A stretch of DNA of 64,000 nucleotides from assembly GCF_011742875.1 (NCBI RefSeq), contig NZ_JAAQTL010000002.1:529348-593347 (forward strand). Reading direction: 5' to 3'. Below are positions 35,084 through 44,891 of the stretch, in pieces. The notes under the pieces are model-generated. The model saw only the letters and a program-made list of their open reading frames with translations, ran no database searches and was not told the origin of the DNA. Each line of letters begins with the position of its first letter. Within the stretch, counting starts at the first letter, position 1. Both the position numbers and the translations under genes were made by a program. Origin of the DNA: Luteibacter yeojuensis (GTDB lineage: Bacteria > Pseudomonadota > Gammaproteobacteria > Xanthomonadales > Rhodanobacteraceae).

Positions 35084-35494
35084 GTGACCCAGTCGCTCCT
35101 GACGCTCTTTTCGGCCGCCATCTGGTGGGTGATCTATTCCAGCGCCGTCGCCGTCGTGCCGGCGCTCATTGTCTGGCTGGCCCTGCGCTGGCTGGAAAAG
35201 GTGCCGGTGGTGTTCAACCGGGCTTACCTGGCCAGCCTCGTCTGGACGCTGGTGGCCGTGCTTACCGGCGGCATCGCGATCGCCGCCCAGCATGGGCAGG
35301 CGCCGGGGCAGTCGCTCTTCGCCCTGCCCTGGATACGCGCCTCGCTGGTGGTCGACATGCTGCTGGGCGCCGGGCTGGTCTGGTGGATGGTGCCGCGCGT
35401 GGACGCCCGCCGGGTGAAGCCGACCAGCGCCTGCATGGCCGTGGCGCTGGTGATGGTCGTGGCGATGGTCGTGGGTACCGTCGTCCGGCGATAG
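35084..35494 (+). CDS. Small four-helix membrane protein of unknown function
   Basis: 136 residues starting at GTG 35084, 10 bp after the DUF962 gene. Four hydrophobic helices and few charged residues. The two are probably cotranscribed. I do not recognise the family. Confidence 0.65.
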   Translation: MTQSLLTLFSAAIWWVIYSSAVAVVPALIVWLALRWLEKVPVVFNRAYLASLVWTLVAVLTGGIAIAAQHGQAPGQSLFALPWIRASLVVDMLLGAGLVWWMVPRVDARRVKPTSACMAVALVMVVAMVVGTVVRR

Positions 35495-35585
35495 ACCGCC
35501 CCTATCGGCGCCATTCGCCATATCCGTTGGACTTCGGTTGGGCCGTCCCCATAATGAGATTTATTCGTATTGGGAGTGTCCGGCC

Positions 35586-35768
35586 ATGGCCCGACAGATC
35601 AAGTTTGCCGCGACGCATTTCAGCATCGCGTTTTCCATGAGTTACGCGGTGAACCAGAACGTGGTGCTGAGCACCGTGTTCGGTATCGCCGAGCCCATCG
35701 CCTTCGCGCTCGGCCGCGACATCGTGCGCGGCGGTCACCCGGGCGTTCCGTTAGCGCCCGCCGCCTGA
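35586..35768 (+). CDS. DUF2061 membrane protein
   Basis: 60 residues. KFAATHFSIAFSMSYAV and IAEPIAFALGRD match the short two-helix DUF2061 family. It ends inside the 3' end of the convergent GH50-like gene (18 bp overlap). Confidence 0.7.
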   Translation: MARQIKFAATHFSIAFSMSYAVNQNVVLSTVFGIAEPIAFALGRDIVRGGHPGVPLAPAA

Positions 35769-37928
35769 TCCACCGCCCACCCGCGCGTTGGTGTCTGTCA
35801 CCGCGCGCGTGAAGTTCTCGAACGGGATGTCGGTGATGCCGACAAGCCCGATGTGTGCGTTCTCGCCGTCGAGGATGCGCCCCGTCACGGGCTGGTCCAC
35901 GTACTGGAACCAGTGCGTGCCGACGACGATCCCCGATGCCGCCGCCGCATCGACGAAGCGCCGATAGGCCTTCCCGCGTTCTTCCTCATGGGCCACCGCG
36001 ACGATGCCGTTGCCGAAGGGCCCCCTGTCCGCCGAGCCGAAGTGGAACTCCGTGATCAACACCGGTTTGTCCCGCTTCTTGAAGGCGGCGATGTCGAAGC
36101 CATGTTCCGGCAAGTCGGCGTAGGTGTTGATGCTGGTGACGTCCGCGTATGTCGCGCTGGCCTCCTCCACTTCAGGCGTCCTCACGGCAAGGCGGCCGCC
36201 GAGGAAGAGGTGGTGCGGATCGGCCTGCCTCAGCGTGTCGCGCACCGTGCGGAAGTACTGGTCGGCGTATAGCTTGAGAAAGGCGATGTCGTCGGCGGCG
36301 ATGGCGGGGTGCGCTTCGCCAGGGTCCGGCGCCCTGAAGCCTTGCGCTGCCACCTGGTCCCAGGAGGCGACTTGCACGCCCCAGGCTTTGGCGAAGCTTG
36401 CCGCGTCGCCGTGGGTTTTCTTCAGGTAGGCGAGGAAGGCCTGTTTTGCGGGGCTTTCCGGGCCCTGCGCCAGCGTGCCCGTGGCGAGCGCCCAGCGGCC
36501 TTGCGGACCCTCGCCGGCCCACGCCAGCTCGTTGTCGGCGAAGTAGCCAAGTAGCCACGGGTCGTCCTTGACGCCCTGCGTCGCTTTCGCCACCGCGGCT
36601 TTCGTGGCGTCGGCAAAGCGCGGGTCGAACGGATCGGGCATGCGGCCCCAGTAGTCGAAGCCGGTACTGACCGCGTCGAAGTTGCCGGCTATCAGGATCG
36701 GTACCGTGTAAGCCATGCGGGAGCCGACTCCGCCGGCGATCCCGCGGCAGCGGGCAAGCTTGTCGCAGGCACCCGTCGCCGCTGAAGCGGTTCCCACGGC
36801 GAAGGCGGGGTCGCTCCAATTGCCCAGGGTGTTGAAGCGCCACGCCTTGAGGCGCTCTATCGTGCGTTTGCGCCATGCGCTCGCGTCGTCGTCGCCGAGC
36901 GTGCGCGCCACGTTGTTCGCGTAGATGTCCCACCAGCGGCCGTGGTTCAGGGCGTTGTCGCGCTGCGAGCCCTGGTCGCCGCGACTGTCGCCGGTGCCGC
37001 CGAACTTGCCGTTGGCGGCATCCGGGTCGGCGAACATGTACTCGCGCCCCTGCACGTAGGTGCGCCCGTCGGTGAGGTTCACGGCATTCACGCCCAGGGA
37101 AAAGAAGGCATGGCCTTCGGGCGTCACCAGCCACCAGCGCTCGCCCTGTTTCTGCGTGTGGAACCATCCGGTGGCGCGCAGTGCCGGAAGATCGGTGCGA
37201 CCGCCGTAACGGTCGAGGTTCTTCCCTACGGGACTCGCCGGCGCGGCGTTGGCTTTCGCCCGGAGTGCCGCATCGTCGGCGATCTTCTCGGGCCATGTGT
37301 CGCGGGTGTATTGGCCATAGCGGTCGACGATGCCGGTGTAAGCCCGGCGAAGATCGTCGTCCGGTACGCCGTCGAGCTTGCCGACGAGGATCGTCTGTGC
37401 GGCACCGGGCTGCGGCATCGACAGCGTCACCGAGGTGACGCCGCCCGCATCGATGGCGCCGTCGACCGTGGTGGCCACGAGCCGCTCCGTGCCACCGTCG
37501 CGAAACGGCATCGGCGGCCCGGCGTGCATCCCGAAGGCCCGCGGCGAGGTGGCCTTCAATGGAAGCGCCAATGTCATCGGCGGGCCCGGCGGCAGCCCCA
37601 CCGTCGCCGTGAGGTGCTTCCCACCCGACGCCACGTCCACGATCAAGGTCACCGGCCACGGCATCCCGTTCTGCACCCGCCACCGCATCGTCCCACCCAC
37701 GGGCCACGCCCAGGCGCCCCGCTCCGGCGCCAGCGAAAGCGACGGCTTCGCCGCCGGGCGGAATGTCACCGCCACCCGTTCCTCGCCGTCGGCGGTCTTG
37801 CGCACGGTGGGGTCGAGCGCCGCATCGGTCGCCGCGATACGCATCGCCACCGGATGAACGGGATCGAGGGTAGTGCCCCAGACAGCGGCCGAGGCGCTGA
37901 TGAGAACGATGGCGGCAGCAAAGCGCAT
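35751..37928 (-). CDS. GH50-like secreted glycoside hydrolase (beta-agarase type) with in-frame repeat insertion
   Basis: 725 residues. Signal peptide at 1-18, a beta-rich N-terminal domain, then a TIM barrel with GWFHTQKQGERWWLVTPEGH, FFSLGVNAVN, LLGYFADNELAW (acid/base Glu) and VLITEFHFG (nucleophile Glu), ending HWFQYVDQPVTGR. Family GH50 members are mostly beta-agarases; the substrate here is not proven. Residues about 378-405 (AVGTASAATGACDKLARCRG then IAGGVGSR) come from an 85-bp repeat inserted in frame inside the catalytic domain, between WSDPAF and MAYTVPIL. Start at 37928 taken for the signal peptide. Confidence 0.7.
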   Translation of the reverse strand: MRFAAAIVLISASAAVWGTTLDPVHPVAMRIAATDAALDPTVRKTADGEERVAVTFRPAAKPSLSLAPERGAWAWPVGGTMRWRVQNGMPWPVTLIVDVASGGKHLTATVGLPPGPPMTLALPLKATSPRAFGMHAGPPMPFRDGGTERLVATTVDGAIDAGGVTSVTLSMPQPGAAQTILVGKLDGVPDDDLRRAYTGIVDRYGQYTRDTWPEKIADDAALRAKANAAPASPVGKNLDRYGGRTDLPALRATGWFHTQKQGERWWLVTPEGHAFFSLGVNAVNLTDGRTYVQGREYMFADPDAANGKFGGTGDSRGDQGSQRDNALNHGRWWDIYANNVARTLGDDDASAWRKRTIERLKAWRFNTLGNWSDPAFAVGTASAATGACDKLARCRGIAGGVGSRMAYTVPILIAGNFDAVSTGFDYWGRMPDPFDPRFADATKAAVAKATQGVKDDPWLLGYFADNELAWAGEGPQGRWALATGTLAQGPESPAKQAFLAYLKKTHGDAASFAKAWGVQVASWDQVAAQGFRAPDPGEAHPAIAADDIAFLKLYADQYFRTVRDTLRQADPHHLFLGGRLAVRTPEVEEASATYADVTSINTYADLPEHGFDIAAFKKRDKPVLITEFHFGSADRGPFGNGIVAVAHEEERGKAYRRFVDAAAASGIVVGTHWFQYVDQPVTGRILDGENAHIGLVGITDIPFENFTRAVTDTNARVGGGSGGGR
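36713..36797 (-). repeat. Second-family repeat inside the GH50-like gene
   Basis: The minus strand reads GTGGGAACCGCTTCAGCGGC, then GCCCGCTGCCGCGGGATCGC and ends GTCGGCTCCCGC, the same element as at 23755-23835. It is open in the gene's frame. Confidence 0.9.
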
Positions 37929-37978
37929 CGCCGGAATCTGCCACGAACGACGTGAACGCACCCTGCGATCGACCTTCT

Positions 37979-38054
37979 GTAGGAGCCGCTATAGCGGCGA
38001 GGCGGATCTTGCCACGCTGTCGCGAGATTTCCTCGCCGCTATAGCGGCTCCTAC
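37979..38054. repeat. REP pair (class A)
   Basis: Inverted cores, centre GGATCTTGCC...GTCGCGAGATTTC. Supplies the TAG stop of the permease gene at 38051-38053. Confidence 0.95.
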
Positions 38055-39385
38055 ACGGACTCCGCCGTCCTCTGTCGCCGGCGCCACAGGTAATAGACAG
38101 GCACGCCGATCGCAATGATCAGCAAGCTCATCCCGGCATCGCCCGGTGCCGCGAACGCCGTGGCCGCGATCACGCACAGCACCGTCGTCGTGAAGATCAG
38201 CGGGAGCCACGGATACCCCGGCACCAGGTAAGGCGACGGCTCCGACTTCAATTTCCTGCGATACCAGAAGATCGTCGCGATACCGAACGCATGCGACAAC
38301 CACTCGCCCACGGTCGTGTAATTGAGCAGGGCGTTGAAGCTGCCGGAGAGGATCAGCACGATCGCCCAGCCACCCAGCGCCACGAGTGCGAACTGCGGCG
38401 CGCCGGTACGCGGCTCGATGCGCGCGATGGGCCGGAAGAACATCCCGTCCGCGCTCATCACCTGCAGAACGCGCGCGCCGCCGGCGATGGCGATGCTGCA
38501 GTAACCGAAGGTGGAACAGGCGATACCCACCGCCATGACGGTCGCCCCGGATTCCCCGAAGACGCGACGCATGAGATCGGCCGCGGGCGCGGTACTGGCG
38601 GCCAGCCCGGCGTGTCCCAGGCCTGCCATGTAGGCGATGTTCACCAGCACGTAGCAGACGACGACGCTGACCATGCCGAGGCCGAGCGCGCGAGGCAGCG
38701 TGCGCTGCGGCTCGCGGACTTCGCCGGCGAGATCGTTGAGGTAGTGGAAGCCGCCGTAGGCGAACAAGGCGGGAAGGAGCGCTCCGACGATCGTGCTCGT
38801 CGGCACGTCATGGGTGGGATCGGCGACGAAGGCGAGACCGAGGTGGCCCCGCGCCAGATACAAGCCGACCACGATGAGTAGCGCGACGGCGCCGAGCTTC
38901 AGCACGGTGAAGGTGTTCTGCACCCACGCACCGGCGCGAATGCCGAACAGGTTCACCGCCACGATGAAGCTGATCGCACCCACCGCCAGTGGCTTCACCC
39001 ATTCGTGCGGCAGGCCGACGGCCTGGCAGGCGTAATCGGCGAACGTCGTGGCCACCGCGGCGACGCTGCCCGGATAGTTGATGAGCGCCATGGTCCAGCC
39101 GAACAGGAAGGCCGGCAGCTGGCCGAAGGCTTCGCGCAGGTACACGTAGGTACCGCCGGCCTGGGGACGCCTGGCACCGAGTTCGGCGTAACAGAGCACC
39201 CCGGCAAGGGTAAGCATGCCACCCAGCGTCCACAGCACGATGACCTCGGTGCCGGAACTGGTGAGCTGCGCGACGGTGGCCGGCGTACGGAAGATACCCG
39301 CACCGATGACACCGCCGATGACGATCATCGCGGCATCCCAGATGCCCAGGCGACGGAGGTAATGAGCTGGCTGAGGGGCTGGCAT
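38051..39385 (-). CDS. APC-superfamily amino acid permease
   Basis: 444 residues with 12 predicted membrane helices. Family features: GIWDAAMIVIGGVIGAGIFRTP, YAELGARRPQAGGTYVYLRE, AYGGFHYLNDLAGEVREPQR and a late region SHAFGIATIFWYRRK. Likely an amino acid or polyamine importer or exchanger; the substrate is not evident. It ends with Ser-Val and a TAG read from a REP. Confidence 0.88.
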   Translation of the reverse strand: MPAPQPAHYLRRLGIWDAAMIVIGGVIGAGIFRTPATVAQLTSSGTEVIVLWTLGGMLTLAGVLCYAELGARRPQAGGTYVYLREAFGQLPAFLFGWTMALINYPGSVAAVATTFADYACQAVGLPHEWVKPLAVGAISFIVAVNLFGIRAGAWVQNTFTVLKLGAVALLIVVGLYLARGHLGLAFVADPTHDVPTSTIVGALLPALFAYGGFHYLNDLAGEVREPQRTLPRALGLGMVSVVVCYVLVNIAYMAGLGHAGLAASTAPAADLMRRVFGESGATVMAVGIACSTFGYCSIAIAGGARVLQVMSADGMFFRPIARIEPRTGAPQFALVALGGWAIVLILSGSFNALLNYTTVGEWLSHAFGIATIFWYRRKLKSEPSPYLVPGYPWLPLIFTTTVLCVIAATAFAAPGDAGMSLLIIAIGVPVYYLWRRRQRTAESV

Positions 39386-39447
39386 CCGCCGACCATGCCA
39401 TAACCCGGGCCGCAGGGCGAGATGCCGGAAGCCCGGCTGCTCCGCCT

Positions 39448-39523
39448 GTAGGAGCCGCTATAGCGGCGAGGGCAATCTTGCTGGCAAGTCGCGAGGTTTC
39501 CTCGCCGCTATAGCGGCTCCTAC
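39448..39523. repeat. REP pair (class A) at the end of the REP transposase gene
   Basis: Inverted cores with centre GCAATCTTGC...GTCGCGAGGTTTC; its TAG (39520-39522) stops the transposase gene. Confidence 0.95.
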
Positions 39524-39978
39524 AGCCAGATAGCGTTCCAATAGGGGTAGTCGCCGATTCGTTCGACAAGGCCTGCCCGAAGGGGATTGGCCACCAGGTA
39601 ACGGGCGGCGGCCTTGATATCGTCGTCGTAGCGAAGGGCGCGGTCGTGGAACGTGCGTTGCCAGACGGGATAACGTCTTTTCCCTTCGCGATTGATTGCT
39701 CGCGAAACCGCGGCCTTGAAACGCCCAACGGTACGATAAAGGTCTTCGTCGCCCAACTCGACCAGTCCGTGCCAGTGATCTGGCATGAGAACCCATGCCA
39801 GACATCGACCGTGCCGCCAGGTGCGCGCTGAGTGACAGATCCGCGAAGCGATACGCGCGTGACGCACATTGCGAAAGAGCGGCGTGCGGTTCCACGTGAC
39901 ACTGGTGATCAGATAAATGCGCCCGGGCTCCGATACCCGGCCGCGGCGCAACTGATTGGAATTTTCTGAGAGGGGCAT
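39520..39978 (-). CDS. REP-associated tyrosine transposase (RAYT)
   Basis: 152 residues of the Y1/IS200-like family. HUH motif H68-W-H70 in VLMPDHWHGLVEL, the RAYT sequence F-K-x-A-V-S-R-A-I-N, and the catalytic Tyr region IKAAARYLVANPLRAGLVER followed by DYPYWNAIW. Such enzymes nick REP hairpins and are thought to spread them. The REP pair directly at its 3' end, and dozens of copies around, make it the likely mover of the GTAGGAG REPs. The ORF seems intact. Confidence 0.88.
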   Translation of the reverse strand: MPLSENSNQLRRGRVSEPGRIYLITSVTWNRTPLFRNVRHARIASRICHSARTWRHGRCLAWVLMPDHWHGLVELGDEDLYRTVGRFKAAVSRAINREGKRRYPVWQRTFHDRALRYDDDIKAAARYLVANPLRAGLVERIGDYPYWNAIWL

Positions 39979-40008
39979 CCCTCGAGGATGGCCCGGTGCC
40001 GATAGCCA

Positions 40009-40036
40009 CGCTGCCGGCTTGCCGGCAGCGTGGGCG
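40009..40036. terminator. Perfect hairpin downstream of lpd
   Basis: CCACGCTGCCGGC and GCCGGCAGCGTGG with a 2-base loop, just after the lpd stop. No U-run, so either a Rho-independent-like end without T tract or an mRNA-stabilising hairpin. Confidence 0.5.
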
Positions 40037-40044
40037 TAGGCGTT

Positions 40045-41844
40045 TTACTTCTTCTTCGGAATATACAAATCGGTAATCGTGCCCTCGTACACCTCCGCGG
40101 CCATGCCGACGGATTCGCCGAGCGTGGGGTGGGGGTGGACGGTGCGGCCGATGTCGCCGGCTTCGGCGCCCATTTCAATGGCCAGCGCGAGTTCGGAGAT
40201 GAGGTCGCCCGCGTGCGGACCGACGATGCCGGCGCCGACGATGCGGTGGGTTTCCTCGTCGAACAGGAGCTTGGTAAAGCCTTCGGTGCGGTCGATGCCG
40301 ATGGCGCGGCCGGAGGCGGCCCAGGGGAACTTGCCCACGCCGACCTTCAGGCCTTTTTCCTTCGCTTCGCGTTCGGTGACGCCGACCCAGGCGATTTCCG
40401 GATCGGTATAGGCCACCGACGGGATCACGCGCGCGTCGAAGAAGCTCTTCTCGCCGGCCGCGGCCTCGGCCGCCACCTTGGCTTCGTGCGTGGCCTTGTG
40501 CGCCAGCATCGGCTGGCCCACCAGATCGCCGATGGCGAAGATGTGCTTCACGTTGGTGCGCATCTGGCGGTCGACGGGGATGAAGCCGCGATCGGTGACT
40601 TCCACGCCCGCCTTCTCGGCGCCGACCTTGCCGCCGTTCGGAATGCGGCCGACGGACACGAGCACGCGGTCGAACAGCTTGGTCTCGGGGATACTCTCGC
40701 CCTCGAAGACGACCTCGATGCCCTTCTTCGTGGCCTTGGCTTCCACCACCTTCGTCTTCAGGTGGATGCCCTTGTAACGCTTGGCGACGCGCGCCTGCAG
40801 CGGCTTGATGAGGTCGGCATCGGCGCCCGGGATGAGCTGGTCGGCAAGCTCGACCATCGTGACCTCGGAGCCCAGCCCCGCATACACGGTGGCCATCTCC
40901 AGGCCGATGATGCCGCAGCCCACGACGAGCAGCTTCTTCGGGATGTCCGGCAGTTCGAGCGCGCCGGTGGAGGTGATGATGCGCTCGTCGTCCCAGGGGA
41001 ACGACGGCAGCTTCACCGCCTCGGAGCCCGCGGCGATGATGGCGTTGCGGAAGCGGATGAGCTTGGTGCCCTCGGCCGTCTGGACTTCCATTTCATTCGG
41101 CGAGACGAAGCTGCCGACGCCGGTGACGGTGCGCACCTTGCGCGCCTTCGCCATCTGGGCGAGGCCGCCGGTAAGCTTGCCGACCACCTTTTCCTTGAAC
41201 GAGCGCAGCTTGTCGAGGTCGATGGTGGGCTTGCCGAAGGCGATGCCATGCGCTTCCATGTGGGACGCTTCGTCGATCACGGCGGCCGCGTGCAGCAGCG
41301 CCTTCGACGGGATGCAGCCCACGTTGAGGCACACGCCGCCGAGCGTGGCGAAGCGCTCGACCAGCACGGTATCCAGGCCGATGTCGGCGCCGCGGAAGGC
41401 GGCCGTGTAACCGCCCGGCCCCGAACCCAGCACGACCAGTTCGCATTCGATGTCGGCCTTACGGCCGGAATCGCCGGCGGCCGCTGGCGCGGACGCGGCC
41501 TGCTTCGGCGGTGCCGGTGCGGGCGAAGGCACGGCCGGCGGCGGCGCTTCCTTCGTCACCGACTGTCCGACCACCTTCCCGGCGGCCGGCGCCTCGGCGC
41601 CACCCTCGGCTTCGATGAGGGCGATGACGGTGCCGTCGTTGACCTCGTCGCCGATCTTGAGCTTGAGCTCGACGATCTTGCCCGCCTGCGAGGCGGGCAC
41701 GTCCATCGTGGCCTTGTCGGATTCCAGCGTGATGAGGCTCTGGTCCTTGGCGACGCTGTCGCCGACCTTCACCAGGATCTCGATGACCGGCACGTCGTGC
41801 GAGCCGCCGAGGTCCGGAACCTTCAGTTCGATCGTGTTAGCCAT
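40045..41844 (-). CDS. lpd: Dihydrolipoyl dehydrogenase with N-terminal lipoyl domain (pyruvate dehydrogenase E3)
   Basis: 599 residues. Residues 1-80 form a lipoyl domain ([11 protein letters not shown], with the lipoylated Lys). After an Ala/Pro linker comes the E3 core: LGSGPGGYTAAF (FAD), redox pair GGVCLNVGCIPSK, NAD motif VVGCGIIGLEMA and the C-terminal HPHPTLGE with catalytic His. Reoxidises dihydrolipoamide of the pyruvate dehydrogenase complex. Starts 16 bp after the aceF stop on the same strand, so it forms an operon with it. Confidence 0.95.
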   Translation of the reverse strand: MANTIELKVPDLGGSHDVPVIEILVKVGDSVAKDQSLITLESDKATMDVPASQAGKIVELKLKIGDEVNDGTVIALIEAEGGAEAPAAGKVVGQSVTKEAPPPAVPSPAPAPPKQAASAPAAAGDSGRKADIECELVVLGSGPGGYTAAFRGADIGLDTVLVERFATLGGVCLNVGCIPSKALLHAAAVIDEASHMEAHGIAFGKPTIDLDKLRSFKEKVVGKLTGGLAQMAKARKVRTVTGVGSFVSPNEMEVQTAEGTKLIRFRNAIIAAGSEAVKLPSFPWDDERIITSTGALELPDIPKKLLVVGCGIIGLEMATVYAGLGSEVTMVELADQLIPGADADLIKPLQARVAKRYKGIHLKTKVVEAKATKKGIEVVFEGESIPETKLFDRVLVSVGRIPNGGKVGAEKAGVEVTDRGFIPVDRQMRTNVKHIFAIGDLVGQPMLAHKATHEAKVAAEAAAGEKSFFDARVIPSVAYTDPEIAWVGVTEREAKEKGLKVGVGKFPWAASGRAIGIDRTEGFTKLLFDEETHRIVGAGIVGPHAGDLISELALAIEMGAEAGDIGRTVHPHPTLGESVGMAAEVYEGTITDLYIPKKK

Positions 41845-41860
41845 GCGTATCGGCCTCCGG

Positions 41861-43543
41861 TCAGAGCAGCAGGCGGCGGATGTCGCCGAGCTGGGTGGCC
41901 AGGTAGACCGCGAAGCGCGCGGCGAGCGCGCCGTCGATCACCCGATGGTCGTACGAAAGCGACAGCGGCAGCATCAGGCGCGGCGCGAATTCCTTGCCGT
42001 TCCATACCGGCTTCATCTGCGCCTTGGACACCCCAAGGATCGCCACTTCCGGCGCGTTGATGATCGGCGTGAACGCCGTGCCGCCGATGCCGCCCAGCGA
42101 GGAAATGGAGAAGCAGCCGCCGGACATGTCGGCCGCGGTGAGCTTCTTGTCGCGGGCCTTCCTGGAGATCTCGCCCAGTTCGGCGGCGAGTTCCAGCAGC
42201 CCCTTCTTGTCGGCGTCGCGGATGACCGGCACGACGAGGCCGTCCGGCGTGTCCACGGCGATGCCGATGTTGAAGTACTTCTTGAGCGTGAGGTTCTCGC
42301 CCGACGCGTCGAGGGAGGCGTTGAAGGTGGGGAACTTCTTCAGCGCCGCGACCACCGCCTTGATCTGGAACACCAGCGGGGTGATCTTGAGGTCCTTGTT
42401 TTCCTCGCCGAGCTTCTTGCGGAAGGCTTCCATCTCGGTGATGTCCGCGTCCTCGAACTGCGTGACATGCGGAATCATCGCCCAGTTGCGCGAGAGGTTG
42501 GCCGCCGAGATCTTCGGGATGCGGCCGAGCGGCTTTTCTTCCACTTCGCCGAACTTCGAAAAGTCGACCTTCGGCCACGGCAGCAGGTTGAGACCGCCAC
42601 CGGTCGCGACCGTGCCGCCCGCGGAAGGTGCCGCGCCGGAGGTCATCACCTGCTTCACGTAGTTGCTGACGTCTTCGCGCTGGATGCGGCCACCGCGGCC
42701 GCTGCCCTTCACCTGGGCGACGTCGACGCCGAGTTCGCGTGCGAACGCGCGCACTGCCGGGCTGGCGTACGGCACATCGGCCGGCATGATCGCGCTGGCA
42801 TCGAACGACACCGGCGGCGTACGCGGCGCGCCGCCGACCGGCGCATCGGCGGCCGCGGCGGGTGCCGGCGCCGGAGCGGGTGCGGGGGCGGCGGCTTCGC
42901 GCTGCGGCGCGGGGGCCGGCGCGGCCGGCGATGCGGCGGAAGCGGCGTCGCCGGCCTCGCCCTCGAGGATGGCGATGACGTGACCGTCGTTGACCTCGTC
43001 GCCGACCTTGACCTTGAGTTCCTTGATCGTGCCCGCGGACGGCGCGGGAATGTCCATGGTGGCCTTGTCGGACTCGAGCGTCATGAGGCTCTGGTCCTTC
43101 TCGACGCGGTCGCCGGCCTTCACCATGATCTCGATGATCGGCACCGGCTTACCGCCGATGTCGGGCACCTTCACGTCGACCGGCCCGGAGGACCTGGAGG
43201 CCGACGGCGCCTTCGCGGCGGCGGGCGCCGGAGCCGGCGCAGGCGCAGCGGCCTGCGGGGCCTCGGCCTTGGGCGCCTCGCTCTTCGGCGCGGCCGCGGC
43301 GTCGCCCTCGGCTTCGACCAGCGCGACGACGGCGCCTTCGTCGACTTCGTCGCCGACCTTGACCTTCAGTTCCTTGATGACACCGGCAAAGGGTGCTGGC
43401 ACTTCCATCGTGGCCTTGTCGGATTCGAGCGTCAGGAGGCTCTGGTCCTTTTCGACGCGGTCGCCGACCTTGACCATGATTTCGATGATCGGCACCGGTT
43501 TGCCACCGATATCGGGAATGCGGGCTTCTTTGACGTCGGCCAT
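41861..43543 (-). CDS. aceF: Dihydrolipoamide acetyltransferase (pyruvate dehydrogenase E2)
   Basis: 560 residues. Two lipoyl domains ([14 protein letters not shown] near 35-50, [14 protein letters not shown] near 160), an Ala/Pro-rich linker, a peripheral-subunit-binding domain ([21 protein letters not shown]) and the catalytic domain ending with [17 protein letters not shown], the H-x-x-x-D motif. Transfers acetyl groups to CoA. The ATG at 43543 follows AGGAGG. The E1 gene aceE is not in this window. Confidence 0.95.
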   Translation of the reverse strand: MADVKEARIPDIGGKPVPIIEIMVKVGDRVEKDQSLLTLESDKATMEVPAPFAGVIKELKVKVGDEVDEGAVVALVEAEGDAAAAPKSEAPKAEAPQAAAPAPAPAPAAAKAPSASRSSGPVDVKVPDIGGKPVPIIEIMVKAGDRVEKDQSLMTLESDKATMDIPAPSAGTIKELKVKVGDEVNDGHVIAILEGEAGDAASAASPAAPAPAPQREAAAPAPAPAPAPAAAADAPVGGAPRTPPVSFDASAIMPADVPYASPAVRAFARELGVDVAQVKGSGRGGRIQREDVSNYVKQVMTSGAAPSAGGTVATGGGLNLLPWPKVDFSKFGEVEEKPLGRIPKISAANLSRNWAMIPHVTQFEDADITEMEAFRKKLGEENKDLKITPLVFQIKAVVAALKKFPTFNASLDASGENLTLKKYFNIGIAVDTPDGLVVPVIRDADKKGLLELAAELGEISRKARDKKLTAADMSGGCFSISSLGGIGGTAFTPIINAPEVAILGVSKAQMKPVWNGKEFAPRLMLPLSLSYDHRVIDGALAARFAVYLATQLGDIRRLLL

Positions 43544-43734
43544 GGAACCTCCTAGAAACAGGCGCTTGCGGGCGGACGAACCCGCTGGCGGGGGGATGGG
43601 GGCGCCCGTGCTGCGGCGCAACCGGTCGATTGTAATCCCTCAGGGGCTTGGCAGGACCCGTTTTCCACGATTAAAACGGTCGTTGGGGCGAAATTTCTGG
43701 TTTGCGAGATCGTTATGAGGGGCCCGCACATGCT

Positions 43735-43810
43735 GTAGGAGCCGCTATAGCGGCGAGGGCGGCCTTGCCACGCCGTCGCGGGGTTTCCTCGCCGCTATGG
43801 CGGCTCCTAC
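43735..43810. repeat. REP pair (class A)
   Basis: Inverted cores GTAGGAGCCGCTATAGCGGC and CCGCTATGGCGGCTCCTAC, in the roughly 290-bp gap between the aceF promoter region and mscS. Confidence 0.95.
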
Positions 43811-43833
43811 AGGGATGCCGCGGATTCTGGGAG

Positions 43834-44703
43834 TCAGCCGGCGGGCTTGAACGGATTGGTCTGGTCGGGCTCGGCCGAAGCCGGGCCCACCAGCCGGATC
43901 TCGCTCTGCGGATACGGAATGGTGATGCCCTCTTCGTCGAAGCGCTCCTTGATGCGCCGTAGCATCGTGGTCTGCGTCTCCCACATGTCGGGCACCGCGG
44001 TCCAGCCGCGGATCACGAGGTTCACGCTGGAATCGCCCAGGCCCTCGGTCCACACGCCCGGCGCCGGGTCCTTGAGGATCCGCGGGTCGGCGGCGAAGAG
44101 GTCCTGCACCACCTGCATCGCTTTGCCGATGTCGTCGCCGTAGCCGATGCCGACCTTGATCTCGAAGCGGCGGGTGCCGCGGACGTTGTAGTTGATGATC
44201 GCGTCGCCGCCGACCTTGGCGTTCGGCACCACCGCCTGCCGGTTGTCGGGCGTGATGAGGTAGGTATGCATGAGGTTCACGCTTTGCACCGTGCCGTCCA
44301 CGCCGCCCACGGTGACGAAGTCGCCCACGCGGAACGGACGGAACAGGATCAGCAGGACGCCCCACGCGAGATTGGACAGCGAACTGTTGAGCGCGAGGCC
44401 GATGGCCAGGCCGGCGGCGCCGATAGCGGCGATGAACGACGCCGTGGGCACGCCCATGGTGCCGAGCACCTGGATGAAGAGCAGCGCGAGCAGCACGCCG
44501 TAAATGACATTGCGAAGGAACAGCGCGAGGGTGACGTCGACGCGCGCCCGCTCGAGGGCGCGCCGGCCGACATTGGCGAGTCGCGCGGATAGCCAGAAGC
44601 CGGCGGCCAGCAGCAGGAGCGCGAGGCCGATACGGATGGAATAGGCGACGATCAGCATGCGCATGGCATGGTCGATGCCGAGGCGGTCGAGGAAATCGAT
44701 CAT
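43834..44703 (-). CDS. mscS: MscS-family mechanosensitive channel
   Basis: 289 residues. Three membrane helices; the pore helix carries GAAGLAIGLALNSSLSNLAWG. Then the MscS beta domain (PFRVGDFVTVGGVDGTVQSV, VPNAKVGGDAIINYN) and alpha/beta vestibule. Releases solutes on hypo-osmotic shock. Length matches E. coli MscS. Confidence 0.92.
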   Translation of the reverse strand: MIDFLDRLGIDHAMRMLIVAYSIRIGLALLLLAAGFWLSARLANVGRRALERARVDVTLALFLRNVIYGVLLALLFIQVLGTMGVPTASFIAAIGAAGLAIGLALNSSLSNLAWGVLLILFRPFRVGDFVTVGGVDGTVQSVNLMHTYLITPDNRQAVVPNAKVGGDAIINYNVRGTRRFEIKVGIGYGDDIGKAMQVVQDLFAADPRILKDPAPGVWTEGLGDSSVNLVIRGWTAVPDMWETQTTMLRRIKERFDEEGITIPYPQSEIRLVGPASAEPDQTNPFKPAG

Positions 44704-44798
44704 GGTCCCTGCCTTCGTTGCGTTGGGAAAAGCGCATCGAGGCTAGCAGGTATCGGATGAAGGTACAGTTTCCCCGCCCTTCGTTTGCTCCGCCTCCT

Positions 44799-44874
44799 GT
44801 AGGAGCCGCTATAGCGGCGAGGGAAATCTTGCGATGTGGTCGCGAGGTTTCCTCGCCGCTATAGCGGCTCCTAC
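44799..44874. repeat. REP pair (class A)
   Basis: Inverted cores, centre GAAATCTTGCGATGTGGTCGC. Lies downstream of prc. Confidence 0.95.
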
Positions 44875-44891
44875 AGGGACGGTTTCGTCTT

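Noticed and set aside
40030..42060. Long plus-strand frame opposite lpd
   Set aside because: Antisense shadow of a well-supported E3 gene; no signal, no motif.
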